Positions 48,596 to 58,837 of a stretch of 64,000 bases of DNA are shown in pieces. The notes beneath the pieces were generated by a model, which worked only from the letters and a program-made list of their open reading frames with translations, did no database searches and was not told the origin of the DNA. This stretch comes from Ruminococcus sp. AF46-10NS (GTDB lineage Bacteria > Bacillota > Clostridia > Lachnospirales > Lachnospiraceae), in the NCBI RefSeq assembly GCF_003474435.1, contig NZ_QRNF01000004.1, positions 62,001 to 126,000 of the forward strand, read 5' to 3'. The translations under genes were made by a program, and so were the position numbers. The number at the start of each line of letters is the position of its first letter. Position 1 is the first letter of the stretch.

Positions 48596-48934
48596 ATAAA
48601 ATTGATTTCCTCCTTGCTGTATATCTATAAAGGGGTTGCCCGGTTCTGACGTATGTGCCAGTCGGGAGTTGTTTCTTCTTATTAAAAAGGATTTTTAAGC
48701 GAATACTCTATATTATACGATAAGGATTAAAAAATGGCAATGTAAAAGTTTAACAAACGGTGGCAGGAAAGAGAAAAATGTGCTATGATATTGTCCAAAA
48801 GCTCTGGCAAAATATTGCCGGGGCAGACTCGTACCAGTGCATAGTTCTGTAAAGCGGACTGTGAGTGCGAGAATGAAGAAACAGCAGTGCGGATCGGAAA
48901 TATCCGTCAGACTGATTTTCAGAAGGGAAATGAA
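48596..48934. other. 339-base intergenic region with tgt promoter
   Basis: Divergent between the activase and tgt genes. The best tgt promoter is TGC-TATGAT (48784-48789, extended -10) with a poor TGGCAG at 48761-48766. Near the activase start GGAGG lies about 13 bases away, farther than usual. The rest shows no open frame or strong hairpin. Confidence 0.5.
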
Positions 48935-50086
48935 ATGGCAGAATATAAACTGATTACAACAGAAGGAAGAGCGAAAAGAGGAGAATTCAAGACTGTTCAT
49001 GGAACGATCCAGACTCCTGTTTTCATGAATGTAGGAACAATTGCTGCAATTAAGGGAGCTGTGTCCACGGTAGATCTTCATGAGATCGGTACGCAGGTAC
49101 AGCTGTCCAACACGTATCATCTTCATGTGCGTCCCGGAGACAAGATCGTGAAACAGCTTGGAGGACTTCACCGTTTTATGAACTGGGACAGACCGATACT
49201 TACCGATTCCGGCGGATTCCAGGTGTTCTCCCTGGCGAAGCTGCGCAAGATCAAGGAAGAGGGTGTTTATTTCAACTCTCATATTGATGGTCATAAGATA
49301 TTTATGGGTCCTGAGGAAAGTATGCAGATCCAGTCCAATCTGGGTTCTACTATTGCAATGGCTTTTGATGAGTGTCCGAGCAGTGTAGCAGACAGGGACT
49401 ATGTACAGAAGTCTGTGGCACGTACCACACGCTGGCTGAAGCGATGCAAGGATGAGATGGCACGTCTGAACAGCCTGCCTGATACGATCAATAAGGAACA
49501 GCTTCTTTTTGGTATCAACCAGGGCGCTGTTTATGAAGATATCCGTATTGAGCATGCACAGGCAATCGCAGAGCTTGATCTGGACGGATACGCAGTAGGC
49601 GGACTTGCTGTTGGTGAGAGCCATGAGGAGATGTACCGGATCCTGGATGAGGTGGTGCCGCACCTTCCGCAGAACAAGCCGACTTATCTTATGGGAGTTG
49701 GTACTCCGGCTAACATTCTGGAAGGTGTTGAACGTGGTATTGATTTCTTTGACTGTGTATATCCAAGTCGTAACGGCCGTCATGGTCACGTGTACACCAA
49801 CCATGGAAAAATGAATCTTTTCAATGCCAAGTATGAGCTGGATTCCAGGCCGATCGACGAGGAATGTCAGTGCCCGGCCTGCCGCCATTACAGCAGGGCA
49901 TATATCCGCCATCTTCTTAAAGCAAAGGAGATGCTGGGAATGAGACTTTGCGTGCTTCATAATCTGTATTTCTACAACCATATGATGGAAGAAATCCGTG
50001 ACGCACTGGATGCCGGCAATTTTGCAGCATATAAGAAAATGCGTCTGGAAGGATTTGAGGAAGGCAAGATCAACGGCAACCGGTAA
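48935..50086 (+). CDS. tgt: tRNA-guanine transglycosylase (queuine tRNA-ribosyltransferase)
   Basis: Swaps guanine-34 of tRNAs with GUN anticodons for a queuosine precursor. The 383-residue protein shows LTDSGGFQVFSL (nucleophile region), FDECPSS, GGLAVGESHEEMYRIL and the zinc site CQCPACRHYSRAYIRHLLK with the later His. The start at 48935 is the conserved one; the ATG at 48887 would add 16 unrelated residues. It is followed by yajC, a common order. Confidence 0.95.
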   Translation: MAEYKLITTEGRAKRGEFKTVHGTIQTPVFMNVGTIAAIKGAVSTVDLHEIGTQVQLSNTYHLHVRPGDKIVKQLGGLHRFMNWDRPILTDSGGFQVFSLAKLRKIKEEGVYFNSHIDGHKIFMGPEESMQIQSNLGSTIAMAFDECPSSVADRDYVQKSVARTTRWLKRCKDEMARLNSLPDTINKEQLLFGINQGAVYEDIRIEHAQAIAELDLDGYAVGGLAVGESHEEMYRILDEVVPHLPQNKPTYLMGVGTPANILEGVERGIDFFDCVYPSRNGRHGHVYTNHGKMNLFNAKYELDSRPIDEECQCPACRHYSRAYIRHLLKAKEMLGMRLCVLHNLYFYNHMMEEIRDALDAGNFAAYKKMRLEGFEEGKINGNR

Positions 50087-50135
50087 TAAAGGTATTCCGT
50101 AAGAGAAATAACTGTTGGAAATTATAAGAAAAACC

Positions 50136-50164
50136 TTGAAGAATCAGGGATTTTTGTGTATGAT
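50136..50164 (+). promoter_or_regulatory. SigA promoter of yajC
   Basis: TTGAAG (50136-50141), 17 bases, TATGAT (50159-50164). Confidence 0.75.
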
Positions 50165-50257
50165 AGTACGAAGTGACACTTTTTATAGCAATTTACCGCT
50201 ATAGGTCAGAAACGGCGGGAAACCGCATAAGAATTGATTTTATCAGGAGGAATTGGA

Positions 50258-50572
50258 ATGATCGCATCATCTACAGCAGCTGCTGGCGGACTTAGTGCAG
50301 GTCTTGGTATCGTCTGGATCATAGTTCTTTTCGCAATTATGTATTTCATGATGATCCGTCCGCAGAAGAAAGAGCAGAAGAGAACCCAGACAATGTTAAA
50401 CAGCATGGAGGTTGGTGACAGTGTTGTTACTACCAGCGGTTTTTACGGAGTTGTTATTGATATGACAGAGGAAGATGTTATCGTTGAGTTCGGTAACAAT
50501 AAGAATTGTCGTATCCCAATGAGAAAACAGGCAATCGCCGAGGTTGAGAAGGCAGATCAGGCATCTGCTTAA
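50258..50572 (+). CDS. yajC: Preprotein translocase accessory protein YajC
   Basis: YajC sits with SecDF at the translocon. The 104-residue protein has one N-terminal membrane helix (GIVWIIVLFAIMYFMMIRPQ, with the family RPQKKEQK motif after it) and a soluble beta domain containing VGDSVVTTSGFYGVV. AGGAGG precedes the start by 8 bases. SecDF genes are not in this window. Confidence 0.93.
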   Translation: MIASSTAAAGGLSAGLGIVWIIVLFAIMYFMMIRPQKKEQKRTQTMLNSMEVGDSVVTTSGFYGVVIDMTEEDVIVEFGNNKNCRIPMRKQAIAEVEKADQASA

Positions 50573-50599
50573 TGCAACCGGAATATGAGAGTGAAGAGA

Positions 50600-50632
50600 G
50601 GCACTGCGTTTGATGCGCGGTGTCTTTTTTTT
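50600..50632 (+). terminator. Terminator after yajC
   Basis: GGCACTGCG (50600-50608) pairs with GCGCGGTGTC arm (50615-50624) using G-T pairs, followed by eight Ts. Confidence 0.8.
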
Positions 50633-50829
50633 GCTGCTGAGGACGGGAAATTTCATTTTTGACGATATATGCCGAAATAACAGGATATGTGAAATATTGC
50701 ATGGAAAAGAGTGGATTTTTTGAAAAAATCATGCGATAATGATATTACTATCAGAAATGAGAGTGCGTATCTTTTTATAATATAATAAAATAATAAACAG
50801 AAACAAGAATTCAGAAAGGGGTCGGTTTT

Positions 50830-52170
50830 ATGGGTCTTATAAGAGCAGCGGCAGGTGCAGCAGGAAGTACAATGGCAGATCAGTGGAAAGAATTTTTTTA
50901 CTGTGAGGCAATGGATAAAGAAGTGATGGTAGTAAAAGGAACGAAGCGTACATCATCCAGATCTTCCAATAAGAGAGGCAGTGACAATATCATTACCAGC
51001 GGAAGCGGGATCGCAGTAGCAGACGGTCAGTGCATGATGATCGTAGAGCAGGGAAAAGTTGTGGATATCTGCGCAGATCCGGGAGAGTATACTTATGACG
51101 CATCCACAGAACCAAGTATTTTTGCAGGAAGCCTTGGGGAAGGTATCCGCAGTACATTCCAGACCATCGGCAAGCGTTTTGCATATGGTGGAGATACAGG
51201 TAAGGATCAGAGGGTTTATTATTTTAATACCAAGGAGCTGGTAGATAATAAATTTGGAACTCCGACACCGATCCCGTTCCGTGTTGTGGATTCCAGGATC
51301 GGACTGGATATTGATGTGTCTGTGCGGTGTCATGGTGTATATTCCTACAGGATTGCAGATCCTCTTCTTTTTTATACTAATGTGTGCGGAAATGTAGAGC
51401 AGGAGTACACAAGAGAGGAACTTGACAGCCAGCTGAAAACAGAGTTTGTAAGTGCACTGCAGCCGGCTTTTGGACGGCTTTCCGAGCTGGAGCTCCGTCC
51501 GAATCAGATCGTAACCCATAATACAGAACTTGAGGATGCCATGAATGAGGTTCTTTCAGCCAAATGGGAGCAGCTTCGCGGACTGAAAGTTGTAAGCGTT
51601 GCACTTGGGTCTGTCACACTTCCGGATGAGGATGCAGAGATGATCAAGCAGGCACAGCGCACTGCAATGATGCGTGATCCGTCCATGGCAGCAGCCACAC
51701 TGACCGGTGCACAGGCAGATGCCATGAAAGCAGCGGCGTCTAATTCAGCAGGTGCCATGACCGGTTTTATGGGAATGGGAATGGCATCCAGTGCAGGAGG
51801 AATGAATGCACAGCAGCTTTTCGAGATGGGACAGAAGCAGCAGACACAGGCAGCAGCACAGAACACGCAGCCTCAGCAAAAGATCCAGCCAGCAGCAGAC
51901 GGAGATTCCTGGACATGTAGCTGCGGTGCAGTTTCCACAGGCAAGTTCTGTCCGGAATGTGGCGCACCAAGACCTGCAGATGAGAGCTGGACCTGTTCCT
52001 GCGGTACTGTGAACAAAGGTAAATTCTGTATGAACTGCGGAGCCAGGAAACCGGAGAAGAAGATGAGATATCGTTGCAGCAAGTGCGGATGGGAACCGGC
52101 TGACCCGGAGAATCCGCCGAAATTCTGCCCGGAGTGCGGAGATCCTTTTGGAACGGAGGATGCTGTGTAA
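50830..52170 (+). CDS. SPFH-domain protein with three C-terminal zinc ribbons, YdjI-like
   Basis: 446 residues. The first ~300 resemble the SPFH-type YdjI protein (VDICADPGEYTYD, GLDIDVSVRCHGVYSYRI, LRGLKVVSVALGSVTLPDE). An Ala/Met/Gln-rich low-complexity stretch follows, and then three zinc ribbons: CSCGAVSTGKFCPECG, CSCGTVNKGKFCMNCG, and CSKCGWEPADPE with CPECG. In B. subtilis YdjI works with YdjG and YdjH and recruits PspA to the stressed membrane. Here the same three partners lie together: this gene is 15 bases before the YdjG-like gene. Confidence 0.82.
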   Translation: MGLIRAAAGAAGSTMADQWKEFFYCEAMDKEVMVVKGTKRTSSRSSNKRGSDNIITSGSGIAVADGQCMMIVEQGKVVDICADPGEYTYDASTEPSIFAGSLGEGIRSTFQTIGKRFAYGGDTGKDQRVYYFNTKELVDNKFGTPTPIPFRVVDSRIGLDIDVSVRCHGVYSYRIADPLLFYTNVCGNVEQEYTREELDSQLKTEFVSALQPAFGRLSELELRPNQIVTHNTELEDAMNEVLSAKWEQLRGLKVVSVALGSVTLPDEDAEMIKQAQRTAMMRDPSMAAATLTGAQADAMKAAASNSAGAMTGFMGMGMASSAGGMNAQQLFEMGQKQQTQAAAQNTQPQQKIQPAADGDSWTCSCGAVSTGKFCPECGAPRPADESWTCSCGTVNKGKFCMNCGARKPEKKMRYRCSKCGWEPADPENPPKFCPECGDPFGTEDAV

Positions 52171-52185
52171 GCAGGAGGTGCAAAT

Positions 52186-53271
52186 ATGGCGAAAATGCAG
52201 GAATTTAAGTGTCCGTGCTGTGGCGGTTCCATAGAATTTGACAGTTCCGTGCAGAAGATGAAGTGCCCATATTGTGACACGGAATTTGATGTTAAGACAT
52301 TGTCAGAATATGCGCAGTCTGTGGAAGAGGAAGAGCCGGAGGATATGAGCTGGTCGGATGAGGCCGGTGATGAATGGCAGGAAGGGGAAAGCGAAGGTTT
52401 ACGTACTTATGTGTGCAAATCATGTGGCGGTGAGATCGTGGGTGATGTCAACACTGCAGCTACTGCCTGCCCGTTCTGTGGAAGTCCTGTAGTTATGACG
52501 GGAAATCTTTCCGGAGTACTGAAGCCGGATTATGTGATTCCGTTTAAGTTAGATAAAAAGGCAGCCAAAGAGAAGCTGAAGCAGCATTTTACAGGCAAAC
52601 GGCTTCTGCCAAAAGCTTTTAAGACGGAGAACCATATCAGTGAGGTAAAGGGAATTTATGTTCCGTTCTGGCTTTATGATACAGATGCCAATGCAGATAT
52701 CCGCTATAAGGGGACAAAGACCCGATTTTGGAGCGATAAGGACTATGATTATACAGAAACCAGCTATTATTCCATACACAGAAAAGGTTCGATCGGTTTC
52801 GACCATGTGCCTGTGGATGGTTCCAAAAGCATGGAGAATGATCTGATGGAATCCATAGAGCCTTTTGATTTCAGGGAGGCGGTAGATTTTCAGACAGCTT
52901 ATCTGGCCGGATATTTTGCAGATAAGTACGATGTAACGGCAGAAGAGTGTATAGAACGTGCCAATGAGCGTATCCGTCACAGTACAGAGGAGGCATTCCG
53001 GGATACTGTAAAAGGTTATTCAAGCGTGATTCCTGAGAATACCAGTATCCGGCTGAAGAACGGAACTACGAAATATGCCCTGTATCCTGTATGGGTTCTT
53101 CAGACCAGGTGGAAGGGCGAGAACTACATATTTGCCATGAACGGGCAGACAGGTAAATTCGTCGGTAATCTGCCTACTGACAAGAGTGCTTTTGCCAGAT
53201 GGTTTGCAGGAACTACGGGAATTGTGACTGTGATCGCATATATCATCCTGTATCTGATCTGGGCATTATAA
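52186..53271 (+). CDS. Zinc-ribbon membrane protein, YdjG-like
   Basis: 361 residues. Two zinc ribbons at the N-terminus: CPCCGGSIEF with CPYCDTEF, then CKSCGGEI with CPFCGSP (ending near residue 105). The middle is a domain rich in beta strands that contains YVPFWLYDTDA and EEAFRDTVKGYSSV. A single C-terminal membrane helix ends the protein (TTGIVTVIAYIILYLIW). It is in frame with no break, and directly precedes the YdjH-like gene (4-base gap at the ribosome site). The set forms a membrane-associated complex in Bacillus. Confidence 0.8.
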   Translation: MAKMQEFKCPCCGGSIEFDSSVQKMKCPYCDTEFDVKTLSEYAQSVEEEEPEDMSWSDEAGDEWQEGESEGLRTYVCKSCGGEIVGDVNTAATACPFCGSPVVMTGNLSGVLKPDYVIPFKLDKKAAKEKLKQHFTGKRLLPKAFKTENHISEVKGIYVPFWLYDTDANADIRYKGTKTRFWSDKDYDYTETSYYSIHRKGSIGFDHVPVDGSKSMENDLMESIEPFDFREAVDFQTAYLAGYFADKYDVTAEECIERANERIRHSTEEAFRDTVKGYSSVIPENTSIRLKNGTTKYALYPVWVLQTRWKGENYIFAMNGQTGKFVGNLPTDKSAFARWFAGTTGIVTVIAYIILYLIWAL

Positions 53272-53284
53272 GGAGGTGCGTGTT

Positions 53285-54084
53285 ATGAAAAAAAGAATAT
53301 CCATATTTCTCACAGCGATCCTTTTATGTCTGGCATGCGCCTTTCCTGTATGGGCAGGGACAGAAAACCGTCTGGCAGATCAGGCCGGGCTTTTAAGTGC
53401 AGATGAGCAGGATACTTTAAGTGCTTCGCTGGATGATATCAGTGAACGGGGAGAAGTAGACGTTGTGATCGTCACCACAGATAGCCTCGGGGGAAAAACA
53501 GCTCAGGAATATGCGGACGATTATTTTACTGACCATGGTTATGGCCAGGGGGAGAATCGTGACGGAATTCTGTTTCTGGTAGATATGGGGGATCGTAACT
53601 GGGCCATTGCGACCCACGGATATGCCATTGATGCCTTTACGGATGCAGGACAGTCCTATATAATGGATCAGGTGAAGCCGTATTTAAGTGACGGGGATTA
53701 CAGTGAAGCGTTTCAGACTTTTGCCCTGCAGTGTGACGATTTTATCATGCAGGCAGAATCGGGAGAACCATATGATGTAGATAATCTGCCAAAGGAACCT
53801 TTTGATGTAGGTGCGAATCTTCTGATCGCAATAGGAGTCGGGATTGTGGCAGGTCTTCTTGTAACCGGAAATATGAGAAGAAGGCTGAAAACTGTACAGA
53901 AGCAGGATCAGGCAGCTTCCTATGTGAGAAAAGGCAGCATGGAAGTAACAAAGAGCAACGATTTTTATCTCTACAGGACAGTATCAAGAACTGCCAAACC
54001 GAAAGAAGAGGAGCACAGCGGCGGTTCCACCACTCATACTTCTTCATCAGGAGATACCTCGGGGGTTCCAGCGGAAAGTTCTGA
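53285..54084 (+). CDS. TPM-domain membrane protein, YdjH-like (3' end frameshifted)
   Basis: Signal peptide or anchor (residues 1-23), a TPM domain (about 30-170) with LADQAGLLSADEQ and DGILFLVDMGDRNWAI, a membrane helix (about 183-200) and a basic tail. The read ending is SGVPAESSEKF at 54094. With one more G in the G5 run at 54061-54065 the tail becomes DTSGGSSGKF and stops at 54082-54084. GGSSGKF-type ends are usual for this family (266 residues). TPM proteins have been described as phosphatase-like; activity here is not established. The start at 53285 has AGGAGG 8 bases upstream. Confidence 0.82.
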
Positions 54085-54143
54085 GAAGTTTTGACAGGCA
54101 TAAATCGAAGAAAAACAGAAGAAAAACAGAAGAAAAACAGCCA

Positions 54144-54184
54144 GGGCTGCCATACCGAAAAAAAGGTATGGCGGCCCTTTTTTG
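54144..54184 (+). terminator. Terminator after the YdjIGH-like set
   Basis: GGGCTGCCATACC (54144-54156) pairs with GGTATGGCGGCCC (54165-54177), followed by a run of Ts. Just upstream, an 11-base unit GAAGAAAAACA repeats three times (54107-54139). Confidence 0.9.
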
Positions 54185-54216
54185 AGGGGATGACAAAACT
54201 TTATCTATTTAATAGG

Positions 54217-54245
54217 TTGAAATCCGTCGAAAAGTGCGTTATGAT
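54217..54245 (+). promoter_or_regulatory. SigA promoter of the leuB-serA group
   Basis: TTGAAA (54217-54222), 17 bases, TATGAT (54240-54245). The ~65-base leader shows no T-box. Confidence 0.75.
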
Positions 54246-54313
54246 AATAACAATTATCCACACCAGTGCGTTAAAATTTTACAGCACAGGGGAAATCGGA
54301 GGAATGAATAAAA

Positions 54314-55399
54314 ATGGAGTACAAAATTGCCTTGATTCCAGGAGATGGAATCGGCCCGGAAATTGTAGCCGAGGCCAGAAAAGTTTTAGACAAAGTATGC
54401 GAGAAATACAGTCATAAATTTTCATACACAGAGGTTCTTTTAGGCGGTGCATCCATTGATGCTCACGGAGTACCTCTTACAGAAGAAGCCATTGTCCAGG
54501 CAAAAGCTTCTGATGCAGTACTGATGGGTTCTATTGGCGGAGATGCCAAGACATCCCCATGGTATAAACTGGAGCCGTCCAGACGTCCGGAGGCAGGACT
54601 TCTTGCTATCCGTAAAGCACTGAACCTTTTTGCAAATCTTCGTCCTGCATATCTTTACAATGAGCTTCGTGATGCATGCCCGCTTCGTGATGAGATCATC
54701 GGAGATGGTTTTGACATGATCATCGTAAGAGAGCTTACAGGAGGACTTTATTTCGGAGCCAGAAAGACTACGGAAGAGAACGGAGTTCGCACAGCAGTGG
54801 ATACTCTTTCTTATAATGAGAATGAAATCCGCCGTATTGCTATCAAGGCATTTGAGATCGCACGTAAGAGAAGAAATAAAGTAACAAGCGTAGATAAGGC
54901 AAACGTTCTTGATTCCTCCAGACTCTGGAGAAGCGTTGTGGAAGATGTTGCAAAAGATTATCCGGATGTAACACTGGAGCATATGCTTGTAGATAACTGT
55001 GCAATGCAGCTGGTACGTGACCCGAAACAGTTCGATGTTATCCTTACAGAGAACATGTTTGGAGATATCCTCTCTGATGAGGCAAGCATGGTGACAGGAT
55101 CTATCGGAATGCTTTCTTCCGCAAGCTTAAATGAGACAAAACTTGGTCTTTATGAGCCAAGCCACGGTTCCGCGCCGGATATCGCAGGCCAGAACAAGGC
55201 AAACCCGATCGCAACTATCCTTTCTGCAGCTATGATGCTGAGATATTCTCTGGATCTTGACAAAGAAGCAGATGCAGTAGAAGCAGCAGTACAGAAGGTT
55301 CTGACAGACGGATTCAGAACAGGCGATATCATGTCAGACGGATGCAAGCTTGTCGGAACAAAAGAGATGGGAGACCTGATTGCAGACGCTATCGCATAA
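54314..55399 (+). CDS. leuB: 3-isopropylmalate dehydrogenase
   Basis: Third step of leucine synthesis: oxidation and decarboxylation of 3-isopropylmalate using NAD. The 361-residue protein begins [18 protein letters not shown], has [10 protein letters not shown] and the family signature [28 protein letters not shown] lies near the C-terminus. It lacks leuA, leuC and leuD alongside and is followed by ilvD, so the leucine genes are split. Confidence 0.96.
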   Translation: MEYKIALIPGDGIGPEIVAEARKVLDKVCEKYSHKFSYTEVLLGGASIDAHGVPLTEEAIVQAKASDAVLMGSIGGDAKTSPWYKLEPSRRPEAGLLAIRKALNLFANLRPAYLYNELRDACPLRDEIIGDGFDMIIVRELTGGLYFGARKTTEENGVRTAVDTLSYNENEIRRIAIKAFEIARKRRNKVTSVDKANVLDSSRLWRSVVEDVAKDYPDVTLEHMLVDNCAMQLVRDPKQFDVILTENMFGDILSDEASMVTGSIGMLSSASLNETKLGLYEPSHGSAPDIAGQNKANPIATILSAAMMLRYSLDLDKEADAVEAAVQKVLTDGFRTGDIMSDGCKLVGTKEMGDLIADAIA

Positions 55400-55466
55400 A
55401 TAAACCGGAACAGATAAGCGATACAGAAACATATTGTAAAGAATAAAAAAAGGAGAATCCTGATAA

Positions 55467-57140
55467 ATGAGAAGTGATACCGTAAGAAAAGGCACACAGC
55501 AGGCACCACACCGTTCCCTGTTCAATGCCCTTGGAATGACAAACGAAGAAATGGATAAACCACTGGTAGGAATCGTAAGCTCTTACAACGAGATCGTACC
55601 GGGACATATGAACCTTGACAAGATCGTAAACGCTGTAAAACTTGGCGTTGCAATGGCTGGCGGTACACCGGTAGTATTCCCGGCTATCGCAGTATGTGAC
55701 GGAATTGCAATGGGACATGTTGGAATGAAATATTCACTTGTAACACGTGACCTGATCGCAGATTCCACAGAGGCTATGGCACTGGCTCATCAGTTTGATG
55801 CCCTTGTTATGGTGCCAAACTGTGATAAAAACGTACCTGGACTTCTGATGGCAGCAGCAAGAATCAATGTTCCGACTGTGTTCGTAAGCGGCGGCCCGAT
55901 GCTTGCAGGCCATGTAAAAGGACATAAGACAAGTCTTTCTAGCATGTTTGAGGCAGTGGGCTCCTATGCAGCAGGAACCATCACAGCTGATGATCTGGCA
56001 GAATTTGAGAACAAAACCTGTCCGACCTGCGGATCATGTTCCGGTATGTACACTGCAAACAGTATGAACTGCCTGACAGAGGTTCTCGGAATGGGCCTGA
56101 AAGGAAACGGTACCATCCCGGCCGTATATTCCGAGCGTATCCGTCTTGCAAAGCATGCAGGAATGCAGGTAATGGAAATGTACAGAAGGAACATCCGCCC
56201 AAGAGATATCATGACAAAAGAGGCAGTTTTGAATGCCCTTACTGTAGATATGGCACTTGGTTGTTCCACAAACAGCATGCTTCATCTTCCTGCCATTGCA
56301 CATGAGATCGGAATGGACTTTGATATCAGCTTTGCAAATGAGATCAGTGAGAAGACTCCGAATCTCTGCCACCTTGCACCGGCTGGCCCGACTTACATGG
56401 AAGATCTTAATGAGGCCGGCGGTGTCTATGCAGTTATGAATGAGCTGAACAAGCTGGGACTTCTCCATACAGAGTGCATGACAGTAACTGGAAAAACAGT
56501 GGGCGAGAATATCAAAAACTGTGTAAATCTGAATCCGGAGGTTATCCGCCCAATCGACAATCCGTATACAAAGACAGGCGGACTTGCCGTACTGAAAGGA
56601 AACCTTGCACCGGACGGCGGCGTTGTAAAACGTTCCGCAGTTGTACCGGAGATGCTGGTACATGAAGGCCCTGCACGAGTATTCGACAGCGAGGATGATG
56701 CAATTGTGGCTATCAAGAGCGGTAAGATCGTAGAGGGTGATGTAGTCGTTATCCGTTATGAGGGACCAAAAGGCGGTCCTGGAATGAGAGAGATGCTGAA
56801 CCCGACATCTGCCATCGTAGGAATGGGACTTGGTTCTTCCGTAGCCCTGATCACAGACGGACGTTTCAGCGGCGCATCCAGAGGAGCCGCTATTGGACAC
56901 GTATCACCTGAGGCAGCAGTAGGCGGCCCGATCGCACTGGTTGAGGAAGGCGATATCATCAGCATCAACATTCCGGAGCTGAAACTGGAGATTAAGGTTT
57001 CTGACGAGGAGATGCAGGCAAGAAGAGAGAAATGGCAGCCAAGAGAGCCGAAGGTAACAACAGGTTATCTGGCAAGATATGCTTCCATGGTGACATCCGG
57101 AAACCGCGGTGCAATCTTGGAAGTACCGAAAGCAAAATAA
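55467..57140 (+). CDS. ilvD: Dihydroxy-acid dehydratase
   Basis: Dehydrates dihydroxy acids in valine and isoleucine synthesis. 557 residues. Iron-sulfur ligands are in PNCDKNVPG and [36 protein letters not shown] is the second signature. It lies 67 bases after leuB and 15 bases before ilvB. Confidence 0.97.
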   Translation: MRSDTVRKGTQQAPHRSLFNALGMTNEEMDKPLVGIVSSYNEIVPGHMNLDKIVNAVKLGVAMAGGTPVVFPAIAVCDGIAMGHVGMKYSLVTRDLIADSTEAMALAHQFDALVMVPNCDKNVPGLLMAAARINVPTVFVSGGPMLAGHVKGHKTSLSSMFEAVGSYAAGTITADDLAEFENKTCPTCGSCSGMYTANSMNCLTEVLGMGLKGNGTIPAVYSERIRLAKHAGMQVMEMYRRNIRPRDIMTKEAVLNALTVDMALGCSTNSMLHLPAIAHEIGMDFDISFANEISEKTPNLCHLAPAGPTYMEDLNEAGGVYAVMNELNKLGLLHTECMTVTGKTVGENIKNCVNLNPEVIRPIDNPYTKTGGLAVLKGNLAPDGGVVKRSAVVPEMLVHEGPARVFDSEDDAIVAIKSGKIVEGDVVVIRYEGPKGGPGMREMLNPTSAIVGMGLGSSVALITDGRFSGASRGAAIGHVSPEAAVGGPIALVEEGDIISINIPELKLEIKVSDEEMQARREKWQPREPKVTTGYLARYASMVTSGNRGAILEVPKAK

Positions 57141-57155
57141 GGAGGAACGAAAGAC

Positions 57156-58837
57156 ATGCAGCTTACAGGTGCAGAGATCATCGTAGAATGTCTGAAAGAA
57201 CAGGGCGTTGACACCGTATTTGGATATCCGGGCGGCGCGATACTGAATGTTTACGATGCCTTATATGAATACAAAGATGAGATCACGCATGTACTGACTT
57301 CCCATGAGCAGGGGGCATCTCATGCTGCTGACGGCTATGCGAGAGCTACCGGAAAGGTAGGTGTCTGCCTGGCAACATCCGGTCCTGGAGCCACCAACCT
57401 GGTAACAGGAATTGCTACTGCATACATGGATTCTGTACCGATGGTGGCCATCACTGCAAACGTAGGAAGACCGCTCCTGGGAAGAGATTCTTTCCAGGAG
57501 GTTGATATCGCAGGTATCGTAATGCCTGTGACAAAATACAGCTTCATTGTAAAAAATATTGAAGATCTTGCAGACACGTTAAGAAGAGCATTCTATATTG
57601 CAAAAAGCGGAAGACCTGGTCCTGTTCTTGTGGATGTTCCGAAGGATATCACAGGAATGAAATATGAATACGAGCCAGGCCGTCCGGCAACAGTCAACCG
57701 TGAGGTCAAAAATATCCGTAAAGAGGATATGGATCAGGCACTGGAAATGATCAGAGAAGCAGAGAAACCGTTTATTTTCGTGGGTGGTGGCTGTGTGATC
57801 TCAGGTGCAGACAGGGAAGTACGTGAACTTGCTCACAGAATCCAGGCTCCGGTCTGTGATACTTTGATGGGCAAGGGAACTTTCCCGGGAGAAGATCCCC
57901 TTTACACAGGTATGGTAGGAATGCACGGAACAAAAGCTTCCGACCTTGGTGTAACAGAATGTGATCTTCTGCTCGTTCTCGGAGCACGATTCAGTGACCG
58001 TGTAACAGGAAATACGAAGACTTTTGCACATAATGCAAAGATCCTTCAGATCGATGTGGATGCAGCTGAGATCAACAAAAATATCACAGTGGATGCAAGC
58101 GTGATCGGAGATGTGAAAGAAGTTCTGAAACGTCTTCTTGAGGAAATTCCGGAGAAAGAACATCCGGAATGGGTTGCTCATATCCAGGATCTGAAAGCAA
58201 AATATCCGTTGAATTATGATCACACACAGCTTACAGGACCATATATTATAGAGAAACTTTATGAGCTGACAAACGGTGATGCCATCATCTCCACAGATGT
58301 TGGACAGCATCAGATGTGGGCGGCGCAGTATTATAAATACAAAGAGCGAGAACTCTTCTTACTTCCGGTGGCCTTGGAACAATGGGTTATGGTCTTGGTG
58401 CTGCAATTGGCGCGAAGATGGGCAGACCGGAAAAAACAGTTGTAAATATAGCGGGTGACGGATGCTTCCGTATGAATATGAATGAGCTGGCAACAGCTGC
58501 ACGCTGTGGCAGACAGCTGATCCAGATTGTTATGAACAATCATGTACTGGGAATGGTGCGTCAGTGGCAGACGCTTTTCTATGGAAAGAGATACTCTTCC
58601 ACAGTACTGGATGACGCCGTTGATTTTGTGAAATTATCGGAGGCGCTGGGCGCAAAAGCCATTCGTGTGACAAAAATGGAGGATGTGGAACCTGCACTTA
58701 AGATGGCACTGGCAGCAGAGGGACCTGTCGTTCTGGATTGCTGGATCGATCAGGATCTGAGTGTGTTCCCGATGGTACCGGCTGGTGCGAATCTAGATGA
58801 TGTATTTGACGAGGAGGATATGAAGAAACATGAGTAG
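57156..58837 (+). CDS. ilvB: Acetolactate synthase catalytic subunit (frameshifted)
   Basis: First common step of branched-chain amino acid synthesis, dependent on thiamine diphosphate. N-terminal domain: VFGYPGGAILNVYDAL and HEQGASHAADGYAR (catalytic Glu). C-terminal domain: GDGCFRMNMNELATAARC (ThDP motif), in the second frame. The first frame ends at 58445; the second ends at 58837. One added C near 58346 restores KEPRTLLTSGGLGTMGYGLG and 560 residues. No regulatory subunit gene ilvN follows; serC starts within its last 8 bases. Confidence 0.93.

Noticed and set aside
48713..49981. Minus-strand frame of 422 codons
   Set aside because: It is the shadow of tgt, with the conserved motifs on the plus strand.
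54107..54139. Triple 11-base tandem repeat GAAGAAAAACA
   Set aside because: Short, A-rich and between the stop and terminator; it can arise by slippage and gives no sign of function.
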